From contig NC_030856.1 in NCBI RefSeq assembly GCF_000208745.1, positions 6,874,448-6,938,447 on the forward strand: DNA of 64,000 nt, in the 5' to 3' direction. How positions within the stretch are numbered: position 1 is the first letter of the stretch; every line of letters starts with the position of its first letter. The stretch comes from Theobroma cacao (taxonomy: Eukaryota > Streptophyta > Magnoliopsida > Malvales > Malvaceae). Shown here one piece after another: positions 33,480 to 44,660 of this stretch. The translations under genes and the position numbers were made by a program. Under the pieces are notes generated by a model. It saw nothing but the letters and a program-made list of their open reading frames with translations, was not told where the DNA came from and made no database searches.

Positions 33480-36054
33480 GTCAAATGTATATCCTGAATA
33501 GAGGAAAATTTCCTTATATTGAATCCACGCACGAAAGGATTAAATTAAGATGTTTGCTTTATGGAGTGAACATAGTTTAGGGTAAATCTGTTAAACCATT
33601 CACACAATTAGAGTAATAAGTCAATTCATGTCCACAATTATTTTCACTACAATTTGTAATAATTCAATCCCAACTATCTTTAGTGTAACAGTCTACTTGT
33701 ATGTAGCCCCTATGCACCCCATAAGCATGGATGATTAGATTATATGGACTCGCTAAATGTTGGTGACTATTCCTGCTCTTACCATAATGGCCATAATATA
33801 AAATTCGATTTTCAAAGTCCCAACACAACAAGCACAACCACAAAGAAATAATAAGAACCACATGAAAGAAACAACAACACACATCAACAATTCCTTTTCG
33901 AGGTGCATGAATAGCTACAGAGGCAACTCTTTCCCTGTTCGTAGTAAGAGGAACTTGACCCTATAGATTCTCTATTGACCAACTTCTCCATAAAGAAGCA
34001 GTTTGGATCACGATATCCCCGAAAGAGTGTATAAAAAAAATATGCTTACAGAAAGGGATAAAGGAACTATTGCTTTACAAGAAATTGAAAACCATAGGTG
34101 CAGAAGAAACCTTCCATAGTTGCACTACAACAAGTGCCTGGTATCTAAGAGCAATATACGACCAAGCGAATCTGTTAATAGCAGCCAAAGTAGCACTGGG
34201 TGATAAGGTGGGCTTTTCACCCTTTCTGGGGTGATCCTTCAAACATGTCAAAGGAGAAGCTGAAAAAATATCATGACATCAAAAACTTATTCGATAGGTT
34301 TTGGAAAAGCCATAATAAAGAGAACTAAGAAAGTGGCTAAGGTTTGTACGCTAACTAAGCCATAATAAAGAGAACTAAGAAAGTGGCTAAGGTTTGTACG
34401 CTAACTAAGCCACAATAAAGAGAACTAAGAAAGTGGCTAAGGTTTGTATGCTAACTAAGCGTATTAGCATTCAGAACATATCAAAAGAAACCATGAACTT
34501 GTAACATTCTTTATCTCAGAACATGATACAAACAGAATAGTTTTTCTTAAATAATAAATACTCTCTATCCACTTAAATATTTAATCTCACATCAGAACAT
34601 GCTAAGATGAACTCTTTTGCTTGGTATAAGCCCATAGTTGAATCGCAAGAATAAGCATGTGACAGGAATGACAATAAAAAATTATTAAAAGGCTTACTAA
34701 ACCCAATAATCAGACAAACATGCAAGCAGAGGTTGCAGGTCTAATAATGAGATTGTCGCCACAAATCTTGTGTTAGTACCAAAGCAAAAACGAGAACTAA
34801 AGACCAGTTAAATGATCCCAGCAACAGCAAACATTCCCGACCAATGGAAATCAGCTTCAATCACCTAAAATTTGAATCTAAGAAAATATTTCTGTAAAAT
34901 ATTTATAAGAATAAATGAATTTTGAAACAAGCACATATTTTTAGAGATTCACACTACATAATTTAAGTACCATGCAGAAGATAATGCCAGAACCAACTGA
35001 GGAATAATATACAGGTTTAACAAACTTCACCTACAGCAAATTGAGGCTTCTCTTCTAACTTCCTGTTTGACGTTGGTTCACTCTGTCATATCATTTTAGA
35101 AAAAGAAGCAATTGTGGAACATGTTGCAGGCACAACTTTTGACAAATAGCTCCTACCAAGGAACAGTTCCTATCTTCTGAAAGTCTTCGACATAATTAAA
35201 CAAAAATTCAACAATAAAGCACCGATGGAAAAAAAAAAAGAGAGAAAAAACCTACGAAAGAATCTGTTCTTTTAATGAAAGATAAATCATATTATATTTC
35301 AAAATGCAAAGAGACTAACCTGAAAGCTGAGATCACAGCATCATCTCCAATGATGACTGCACAATAGGAACGTTGACTTGACTGCCCAACAATAAAGGCA
35401 GTTGAATTCAATAGCAGAATAACTTCAGAAAGCTTCCATAATTCACTAGCAAAACCACCAAAAGCATAAATAAAGTGCACTATTAGGAGCAAGAAGTGAA
35501 TGTTGAACCAGTAAAACCAGTTTTTCATACACACATTTTGAAGATCAAATGGCCCTTAATTAAGAATTGAAAAATAAATAATTCAACTGTTAGCATGAGC
35601 TAATAAGATTAAGCAACATTAAAAATCACCTGGAGTTCCATGAGGGGAGGTGGCATTATGCCACTGATTGCTGCATCAACACATGACCCATACTTATTAA
35701 CATTCCAGAACTGGTAAGGAAATCTCCATGCGAGTTCCCTATATCCTCTGAATCTTTCTTTGGTTTCTGATCCCAAAAACGAGAATGTGTTTCTTGAAAC
35801 GGCCTTTGAAGCATACTTTACATTCCTGGAGGGAAGTCATCTAAGTTAGTCAAACATGTCCAGAATATACACAAATCTAATGCTTTGCTTCTGCATCAGA
35901 TAAACAGGCAGGGACTCACTTGAATATTAGACCCATCAAAATATGCAATTACACCAAGTATGACAACACAAACCTCCTCTGAAGATTTATCTTGTGTCAG
36001 ATCTTTCATACTTCCACGGACTCTTAACTTTACGATGTGTCCTGGATATACCAT
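33480..36054 (-). pseudogene. RAB3GAP2-like pseudogene (Rab3GAP non-catalytic subunit), best copy
   Basis: Exons follow the family order on the minus strand: exon 2 at 36054-35920 (PGHIVKLRVRG, KDLTQD, SSEEVCVVILGVIAYFDGS), exon 3 about 35836-35630 (FQETHSRFWDQKP, then after a frameshift MPPPLMELQ), exon 4 at 35381-35320 (YCAVIIGDDAVISAF), exon 5 at 35184-35031 (LSEDRN, then VVPATCSTIASFSKMI), exon 6 at 34259-34111 (SPLTCLKDHPRKGEKPTLSP) and exon 7 about 34018-33890 (GYRDPNCFFMEKLV). Donors and most acceptors fit. From memory of plant homologues this is the N-terminal domain of the regulatory subunit of the Rab3GAP complex, which in animals acts on Rab3 and Rab18. It is dead: one-base shifts in exons 3, 5 and 6, a stop in place of the expected Trp after SKMI, and an acceptor AG changed before exon 7. 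Exon 1 is absent here; a copia element sits just upstream. Confidence 0.8.
34308..34457. repeat. 50-bp tandem triplication
   Basis: Three adjacent 50-bp copies at 34308-34357, 34358-34407 and 34408-34457, differing at single bases. Each begins AGCCATAATAAAGAGAACTA or a one-base variant. The paralogous intron at about 59922-59970 has one copy, so the expansion happened after the two loci separated. Confidence 0.93.
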
Positions 36055-36091
36055 CTAAAATCAAATGATGCAGGAATTTAAGACATATTCA

Positions 36092-39000
36092 AATGTTCAA
36101 TCACTCAGAGTCACTAGAGAAAACTTTCTCCATTTTCCATACTTCAAATATTGTATTGCAGCAACAATACCAGCAGTGTCAATTTAAGACATATTCAGAG
36201 TTGATTTCTGTCCTCTTGACTGCCGAACAGACTAATGAACTACTGTTCAAGAACCATGATCTTTAACCTGCTAGCTCGAAAGCATTGCCTGAAGTAAATG
36301 CTAGTTCTGGTAAGAATACAAGCCAATTTAAGGGCCATGAGCACAAGCAAGGGCATAACCCATGTTGGGGTGGCTGGAGGTTTGACCATCTTAGGCAATC
36401 TAATCTTGTCCCGAAGCATAGTAAGTGCAAGAAACCCAAGAAAGAGCATGATGAAAGTATCTACCATTGTTGTGGCATGACTGGACACTGGTCAAGTACT
36501 TGTCATAGGCCAAAACATTTTGCTAATCTGTACCAAGCATCCCTAAAGATTAAGGGCAAGCATGTTGAAACTCACGCCATTGAGAATCCTATTGTTATAC
36601 CCAACGTTGAAGCTAACAATGCCTTTGTTGAATTGACTCCACCTGTTTCTGTAGAAGCAAAAACATCCTTAAAAGTCTCTGATTTCTTCAAAGACCCTAA
36701 TTGCAATGATAAGGCATCAGATTGGTGGAAGACAACCCAAACTTAGGGTCTGAGGATTTTACTGTTTTTTTTTTTTTTTGCTCTAAATGTATTACCCTTG
36801 GTTGATTGTTCCCAAGGAAAAACAATATGGTCATTTAATTATTATGAAATTAATTCCATATTTGTTATTTGAAACCCCATGACTAATTTGCAAATTTTGA
36901 TGATACTTGATACCTGAAGTTGTCAATATAAGTGCAAATGAAAATCATTGAGAAAAGTGAAAATGTCTATTTGCTTGATAGTGCAACAACACATACCATA
37001 CTTCATGGCAAGCATTTTTTCTCAAGTGTTATATTGTGTAAGGCAAAGGTTCATACAATATCAAGTCCTGTTGGGATTATTGTTGGCTCTAGAAATGCCA
37101 AAATTGTTTTGTCAAATGGCACCACCTTGCATTTCAAGGATGCATTGCTAAGTTGTAGATCGAAGAGGAATCTACTTAGCTTCAAAGATGTACGCTGTAA
37201 TGAGTACCATCTTGAGACAATTTATAAGCAAAATAAGGAATGTCTCTACATCACTCCTTATAAGATGGGCCAGAAGACCATCCATGAAAAGTTGAAAGCT
37301 TCAACTATAGGATTGGATTGTGTCACTAATAGAGCTGTTGAATCTTAAGCTTCCATGTCCTAGAGACTGGTAAATCCTAATGAATTTGGACTTTGGCATG
37401 ATCATTTAGGTCATTCGGGAGCTACGATGATGCATAAGATAATCCAAAATACTAAAAGATAGCCTTTAAAGGATAAATAGGTTTTGTTGTCCAAAGATTA
37501 TACTTGTGAAACTTGTTCACAAGGAAATCTAATTACTAAACCTTTTATGACAAAAGTATATCTTGAATCCCTTTCATTCTTGCAAAGAATCCAAGGTGAT
37601 ATTTTGTGGATCAATACAACTGGCAAATGGGCCATTCATATATTTCATGGTATTAATGGATGCATCTTCTAGATGGTCCCATGTTTGCCTGCTATCTACA
37701 TGCAACATTGCCTTTGCATGTTTATTTGCGCATATTATAAAGCTCCAGACACATTTTCCTGATTATCTAATCAAGAGTGTAAGGATGGATAATGTTGGTA
37801 AATTTACATCAAAGAGCTTTGATACATATTGTACTTCACTGGAAACCAAGGTTAAACACTCGGTTCCACATGTTCATATTTATAACGAATTGGCAGAATC
37901 ATTGATTAAGCGCATCCAAATTATAACTCATACTCTATTATTAAGAACAAAGCTCAACTATTTAACATGGGTTCATGTTGTTTTGCATGCGGTGGCATTA
38001 ATTAAATTGCACCCCACTACTTGTCTCCTGCAATCTCCCATGTAGTTGGTTCTAGGTTATGAACCAGACATTTCACATTTACGCACCTTTGGTTACACTG
38101 TGCAAGTGCCTATAGCACTACCCAAAAGGGACTAAAATGAGTCTCCAATGCCATTTAGGCATTTACATTAGGCTTGATTCACCATCTATTATTAGGTTCT
38201 TGGAACCAATGACAGGTGATCCTTTTACCGTCAGATTCGCAAATTGACATTTTGATGAAATAATGTTTCCACCAATTGGGATACCTAAGGCTTCAATGAC
38301 TAAAAAGTATAAACTAGTTGAGATTCTCTCCTGGAATGAGAAAAATCTATCCCATTTAGACTCAAGAACTCCTGAATTTGAAAATGAGGTGCAACGTATA
38401 ATCCATTTACAAGCAATTACCAATAAACTTCCTGACGCATTTAATGATGCTACCAAAGTTACAAAGTGTAATATTTCAGTTGTCAATATTCCAGTAAAGA
38501 TTGTTGTTCTTGAAGAATATGATGAAATGGATCAAAAAGGCTTACGCTTGAAGCATAAAAGACCGATAAGATCCAAAGACACTGTTCGTCGAAAATGAAT
38601 GGGGAGGATTAGGAAATGACTTCAAAAAAGCCTGGTGTTGAGCTTGATCTAAAAGAGCTTATTGCCCCTAAAAAGGCATAAATTTGTGAAAATACCACTA
38701 ACCCTGGAAATATTGAGATTTCCATTACATATTTTAATGAGATTTAGGATCAAAATGAGATAATCATCGATAATGTTTTTGCACTCTCAATTGCTCATGA
38801 GATTATAAATAATTATTATGAACCACAATCTATTATTGAATGTCAACAAAGGCAAGATAGGCTCAAGTGGGAAGAAGTAATCCAGGCTAAATTAGCTTCC
38901 CTAACTAAACGAGAGGTTTTCGAGCTTATAGCTTGAACTCTCGACAATGTAAAGCCCGTTGGATACAAGTGGGTCTTTGTTCTGAAACAAAATGAGAAAA

Positions 39001-40875
39001 TCGAGGTCATGAGGCATAAAGCTCGACTCATTGCCCAAGGCTTCTCTCAAAGACTTGGGATTGATTATGATGAGACATATTCACTTGTGATGGATATGAT
39101 TCCTTTTATTTCCTTATTAACCTAGCAATTTCTGAAAAAATGGAAATACGTCTAATGGTCGTTGTGACAGCATATCTATATGGTTCATCAAGCTCAGATA
39201 TTTATATGAAAACTCCCGAGGGATTCAAACTACCTAAAACATACACTCCCCATAACTTATTCTCATTAAAGTTGCAAAGATCTTTGTATGGGTTAAAGCA
39301 ATCCGGTCACATGTGGTATCAGTATTTAAGCAAGTATCTAATCAATGAAGGGTACAAAAATGATCTTATCTGCCCATGCGTGTTTACTAAGAAATCTTAA
39401 ACCGGATTTGCTATTATAGCAGTTTATGTCTATGATATAAATTTGATTGGAATTCCAAAAGAGTTATGTAAAACTGCTGAATATTTGAAAAAGGAGTTTG
39501 AAGTTAAAGTGTTGGGTAAAACCAAACTTTGTCTTGGTCTAGAGCTTCAGCACAAAGCAAATAGAATACTTGTCCATCAATTAGCATATACTGAGAGATT
39601 ACTGAGACGTTTCAACATGGACAAGGCTCACCTATTGAGCACCCCTATGGTTGTAAGGTCTCTTGATCCCCAAAAGAACCCATCTCATCCTTGAGAACCT
39701 GATGAGGAAATACTTGGTCCTGAATAACCATATCTCAATGCAATTGGGGCTTTGATGTACTTGGCACAATGTACAAGATCATATATCGCTTTTACAGTAA
39801 ATTTGTTGGCAAGTTTTAGCTCTAAGCCAACCCAGAAACATTGGAATGGAATAAAATATATCTTCCGTTATCTCCAAGGAACCATAGATTTGGGTTTATA
39901 TTATTCCAAGGATTCTACTAACTCTGGTTTAGTTGGATACGCTGATACTGGATATCAATCTAATCCGCACAAGGCTCGCTCTCAAATTGGTTATTTACTT
40001 TGCTATAACGCCATTGTTATTTCTTGGCACTCTACTAAGCAAATGTTAGTAGCTACATCTTCCAACCACTCTGAGATTATCACCCTATATGAAGTAAGAA
40101 GAAAGCATGCTTGTTTGAGATCCGTTATAATGCATATTCATAATTTTTGTTGTTTAACGTTGGTTACAAATTCTCCAACTATAATTTATGAAGATAATGT
40201 TGCTTGCATTGCACAAGACAGGGGAGGATATATTAAAAGTGATAGAACCAAGCTTATCTCGCAAAAATTTTTCTACACTCATGAACTCTAGGAAAATCGA
40301 CAAGTTGACGTTAAATAAATTCGATCCACCAATAACCTTGCAAATCTTTTTACCGAATCATTATCAACGTCAACATTTGAGAAATTAGTATATGGCATTG
40401 GAATGTGGAAAGTTAACAAGATGAAAGATTAATTTGCTCTAGAAGTGGCAATATGGCTCAATTGAGGGGGAGCAATTATGGACCATGCAAGATACTTTTT
40501 TTTTCCTTTTGACCAATTTTTGTCCCACTGAGTTTTTTCGGCTTGAGGTTGTTAATGAGGCAGTACAATGCACATTCCAAGGGGAGTGTTATGAAATATG
40601 TGAATATCCATTGTATTTCATAATACTCAATGTATCTCCCCATATCTACTGTACATATTTATGTTGGTATATCCCTATCTCCTGGTTACATCCCTATCTA
40701 CCAAGTTCATTCTCCCTATTTATGTAAATTCATTCCCCCTCCACCTTAGTGTGCCTATAAATAGAGGCATTGTAGTTCGTGGTAGATATTTTGAAACAAA
40801 AAATGAAATAGAAGATCTTGTTACATTCTTACTACTTCTCTGTAATATTCTCTTTCAAAGTTATATTTCACAACA
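36092..40875 (+). mobile_element. Ty1/copia retrotransposon, 5'-truncated and degenerate
   Basis: Order of domains, on several broken frames: gag from about 36115 (EKTFS-like start, YSELISVLLTAEQTNELL) to 36746 with a zinc knuckle whose first Cys is Tyr; protease LLDSATTHTIL at about 36970; GAG-pre-integrase WHDHLGHSG near 37395 and CETC near 37505; integrase core with acidic residues in LMDASSRW, VRMDN and ELAES (37640-37920); reverse transcriptase KPVGYKWVF to YSLVMD, KLQRSLYGLKQS, and YVYDINLIG where YVDD is expected; RNase H with GYADTGY and YEDNVACIA (39930-40210). Gag-integrase-RT order marks it as copia. Stops and frameshifts occur in each domain. It ends in a polypurine tract and a 3' LTR; there is no 5' LTR. 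It lies upstream of RAB3GAP2-like exon 2, inside what was intron 1. Confidence 0.9.
40587..40875 (+). mobile_element. 3' LTR of the copia element
   Basis: 289 bp with ends TGTTATGAAATAT and ATATTTCACAACA, which are inverted repeats of each other with one mismatch. It is preceded by the polypurine tract AAGGGGAG and contains the promoter-like CCTATAAATAGAGGC at about 40757. The sequence just after it is GATAT; the matching left duplication is lost with the 5' end. Confidence 0.85.
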
Positions 40876-41149
40876 GATATTTTATATTATTAACCATTAA
40901 GGTATTCAAAACTATTAAAATTAATAAAAATATTTTTTAAGGAAAATCATTAAATATAATTGAAAATCTTATTTATAAATGAGATAAAATATTATTATAT
41001 TTATAATAAAAATATTTTTAATCAAAGTTATTTGATGTAATTAAATTCTTACAAATTAGATAAATTTTATTAATATTAATGATAAAAATATTAAAATAAT
41101 AATTTAAACAATATAATGAACAAATATAATTAGTTTCATCAATCAAGAG
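40876..41149. repeat. AT-rich repeat copy
   Basis: Shared with 11500-11890 and other places. It separates the two copia fragments. Noncoding. Confidence 0.55.
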
Positions 41150-42444
41150 TAAAACTATCTAAAGAGTAGGCTATGCGATCAGTTGCACTTGAATCCATGA
41201 TCTAATGTTCTTGTTTAATCATAACCGTGTTATCACGCTTCAACTCAACTAGTAACTTTGTTATGTGTGCTAAAAACAAGATGATTAAAAACTATACCTA
41301 CAAAGGCAGAATTGACAAGTGAGTATTTGCTGGGTTGAGCGTTTGAAGGGGTACTCTTACCATCGTTGTTGATGAGCCATTCTCATTTAAAAGGTCCATG
41401 AGTCTATTGACCTACTACTTAAGCATAGTCATCTGAGACATGGAACTAGTACTTTCTATCTCCTCCACATGACTAGTTTAAGTGTCATCTGTCTCTGTTT
41501 CAATTGATGCAAAGGCATTGTTCATAACTACTCCTTTCTTCACATAGGGTTTTCTTTTAGTGAATTTAAAGTCCTCTAAGAAACCCATTATCTCGTAGCA
41601 CTTCTCTTTCACATGTCCCTTTTTCCCACAGTGAGTACATGTTAATTCTTTCTTTGGTTTTCTTTTGAAATCAGTTGTTGCAAGCATTGCTAAGGACTCA
41701 AGAAAAGGTTGTGATTGGAGAAACGTATTTCTTTGCGACTCTTCTATAAGAACCATATTGTGAACCTTGGGGCTATTAGATCCATGAGAATAATTTGGAA
41801 CCTAATGGTTGAGAAGGATTCATTTAAGCCATTAAGAAATCTAAATTCCATGTCTTTCTAGTATTGGTCAGAGAATTTTTTGAAGCAGCTTGCATTGCAT
41901 TTCCCACACTCACAGTGAGGTAGGGGCTTGTAGTTTCTTAGTTCTTCCCAAATGCCTTTTAGCTCTACAAAATAACTATCTACTGTTTTAGTTCCTTGAG
42001 TTACACTTCCTAGTGTGCATTAGAGATTGCAAACTCTAGTGTCATTAGGTTGAGCAAAATTTTGCTTCAGAGTGTTCCAAATCTTAGTAGCAGAATCCAT
42101 TAAGAAGATGGTAGAGGCTATTAGTTGAGAAATGGAGTTTAACAGCCAAGTCACTATTAAGTTATTGCATCTATTCAATGTTGGGTATAAATCATTAGTG
42201 ATTGAAGGCTTAGGGATGGAACCATTTATAAATCCAACCTTGTTTCTAATTGATAAGGCTAGCAGGAAGGAACAGCTCCAACCTACATAGCTGTTTGTGG
42301 AGAGTTTGGGGTTTACAACCATTGATCTAGGATGGTCAGTGTTATGAAGGTAAATGGCGATTGGGGATCATTAGCTGGTGAAATTTGTAAAGCAGATGAA
42401 ACAAATGCAATGTTTCTTGTTATGGATTCAGTTGATTCAGTCAT
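41150..42444 (-). mobile_element. Second copia fragment: gag and start of protease
   Basis: A different copia lineage on the minus strand. From an ATG at 42444 the translation gives a short N-terminus, then after a frameshift the gag core (NPKLSTNSYVGWS, NKVGFINGSIPKP, SATKIWNTLKQNFAQ), a CCHC zinc knuckle CTHCGKKGHVKEKC at about 41650-41610, and, near 41190, IMDSSATDRIA, the aspartic protease motif with an upstream stop. Integrase and reverse transcriptase are missing. Several stops make it inactive. No LTRs were found on either side. Confidence 0.8.
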
Positions 42445-42449
42445 TTGTT

Positions 42450-43124
42450 CCTTTTTATTAACAAAAAAGTAAAGTAAACTTCATATTTTAGTTTTATAAC
42501 TTTTAAAAGAAATTAAACATAAAAAATCAGATAATTGAATTGAAAATTTCCCTAACATGCCCCATTTGTTGGAGTTTTCGATTTTACCTCTAAAATTAAT
42601 CCATAATTTTCTCTTCGATTTTCCTAACAGAAAAATGCAGCTATTAAATCATTTTGTATGTAGTTGAGGTAATAAAAAATTAAAAATTAATTGAATAAAG
42701 GAACTTCTTATTATAGAGTGCAACAAATTCAGGTCATCATTAAAACAACTTTAAGAAATTGGAATGATTATTATTATTACAATTAAAGTGAGGACTAGAG
42801 AGATAGCTTCTTCTGTTTGTTTGGTTTTTTTCCAAGAAAAAGAGAGAAAGCTCAAAAAGTAAGAAATTCATTTCACATGCAAGAAGACGTGTGTGACAAA
42901 ACTAAAAGAAAAGCTTCAAAGATGATAAACAGGAGAGGAGCTAGGAAATTGCTGGAAAAGTTTATGTGCAATGCGTGTTTTCTCATCCTTCCACTGCATT
43001 TGCATTTTCACAATAAAGCCACTTTACTAAAACTTGAAAAGAAAAAGCATTAAAGCGTGTTGAATGTTCTGGTACTTATTGAAAGCACACATTTAAATTC
43101 AATCTCTTTGAGACAGTTGTTTTC
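42450..43124. repeat. Duplicated block D incl. RLP-upstream-like sequence (partner 53480-54030)
   Basis: Aligns with 53480-54030, sharing AGATAATTGAATTGAAAATT and CATTTGTTGGAGTTTTC/CGTTTGTTGGAGTTTTC. The part after about 42690 is a diverged version of the RLP-upstream block (GAATAAAGGA, CAAGAAAAAGAGAGAAAGC, CTCATCCTTCCA). Noncoding. Confidence 0.6.
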
Positions 43125-44171
43125 TGATCCTCTGAACCTTTCTTTGGTTTCTGATCCCAAAAACGAGAATGTGTTTCTTGAAACGACCTTTGAAGCATAC
43201 TCTACATTACTGGAAGGGAGTTATCTAAGTTAGTCAAACATGTCCAGAATATACACAAATCTAATGCTTTGCTTCTGCATGAGATAAACAGGCAGGGACT
43301 CACTTGAATATCAGACACACCAAAACATGCAATTACACCAAGTATGACAGCACAAACCTCCTCTGAAGGTATATCTTGTGTCAGATCTTTCTTACTTCCA
43401 TGGATTCTTAACTTTACGATGTGCCCTGGATATACCATCTAAAATCAAATATTAAACTAATGAATTCACCATTTGAACAACAATTTATCTCTAACTCATT
43501 TCAACCTAATAACTTTAGATCCAATTGATGTTAACATGAGAAGACTCCTATAAGTTTACATGAAAATCTACAAAACACACCAAATTATGTTTATTTCACT
43601 TTGCACTTTCTACAACTGTATCATCCATTGAAGGTAAAATTAAAAAACTGAACACATAAATAAATCCAGCATTCAATAAATACATCAAGTTAAGCAAACG
43701 CAAAAAAGCAATCATTTTTGAAGAATTAAAAATAAAAATGAAACTTATTTAGATAATGAAATGCATAATTCTACTTTTATATGAAGTGACTAATTATTCC
43801 AGTCATTGTTCATTTAATCAATTACAAAATTTTGCTTCAAAGCAACCTTTCAAGCAATAGCAATAACAACCAAACCAAACGCAAAACAGATAAAAAGAAA
43901 AAAAATAAAAACTGAAATGAAAACTTACCTGTCTATGAATCAAATCACCACGCAAAGAGTAAACCAAGATGAAAGGAAAGTGGTGCTGGCGTTGGCGATG
44001 AGGATAAGAGATCGGTTAGCAAAGGCAAGGCAGTGAGCGTCGAGAGCACAGAGGAGAGTGGTGCTGGCGTTGGGTGGCAAGCCATCCTTCTTTGCCAGCG
44101 CCGAACTCGGACAAGTCTTCGCAGGTGATGCGGCCAAGATCCATCAAGTGACGATGGCTTCGCTTCGACAT
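43125..44171 (-). pseudogene. RAB3GAP2-like fragment: exons 1, 2 and part of 3 (copy A)
   Basis: Exon 1 at 44171-43929 begins MSKRSH and continues CEDLSEFGAGKEGWLA before a frameshift; a later frame gives LLCALDAHCLAFANRSLILI. It ends at a good donor (GACAG then GTAAGT) but the WLVFDE part is deleted. Exon 2 at 43438-43304 is a complete 45 codons (MVYPGHIVKLRIHGSKKDL, SEEVCAVILGVIACFG) with acceptor and donor. Exon 3 runs from about 43195 (MLQRSFQETHSRFWDQKPKK) to a breakpoint near 43125. It lies downstream of RLP copy 1, as copy B lies downstream of RLP copy 2. Broken by one frameshift, a deletion and truncation. Confidence 0.78.
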
Positions 44172-44660
44172 TGCGTAGGGCAACTGATTACGGATTAGAA
44201 AGGAAAGAATTTTGTACATGAAAGGCAAGTGGTGACTTTGTGGGATCCACTTGTAGGGTTGGGAAGAAAATTCCAAAAATTAATTAAAAATTAAAATGAA
44301 AGCATTGGAACATGTTTGATTAAAGTCTTGCAAATTACAACAAAATTTTCAATACAAATTCTAAATTCAGAAAAAAAAATCTTCAGAACTTGTCTTTTCC
44401 ACATAAAACTTCAGATAAATGCTGCTGAACATGAATAGCAAATAATCAACTAAGAACACCTAGAATTGTTCAAACCACCGCCATGGAAAGGCCAGATGCT
44501 AGAGAAGCAGGGTCCATTGGATTTGGTTCGAAAGCCACCTTGACAAATAGAAAAAAAAAACAAAGGAAAATCAATTATAGATTACAAAAGCAATGAGAAC
44601 TTTGTTATTATTCTACTTTGACAAAAAAAAAACTCACCTATGCATGATCTGGATGTAGTG
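44172..44660. other. Spacer between RLP 3' end and RAB3GAP2-like fragment
   Basis: About 490 bp of AT-rich DNA with the presumed RLP 3' UTR. The equivalent spacer at the other locus (60677-60895) is about 220 bp. No gene. Confidence 0.5.

Noticed and set aside
42568..42631. Short LTR-like segment starting TGTTGGAG and ending CCTAACAG
   Set aside because: Only about 60 bp, present in the duplicate at 53608 as well, with no target duplication; too short and unsupported for an LTR.
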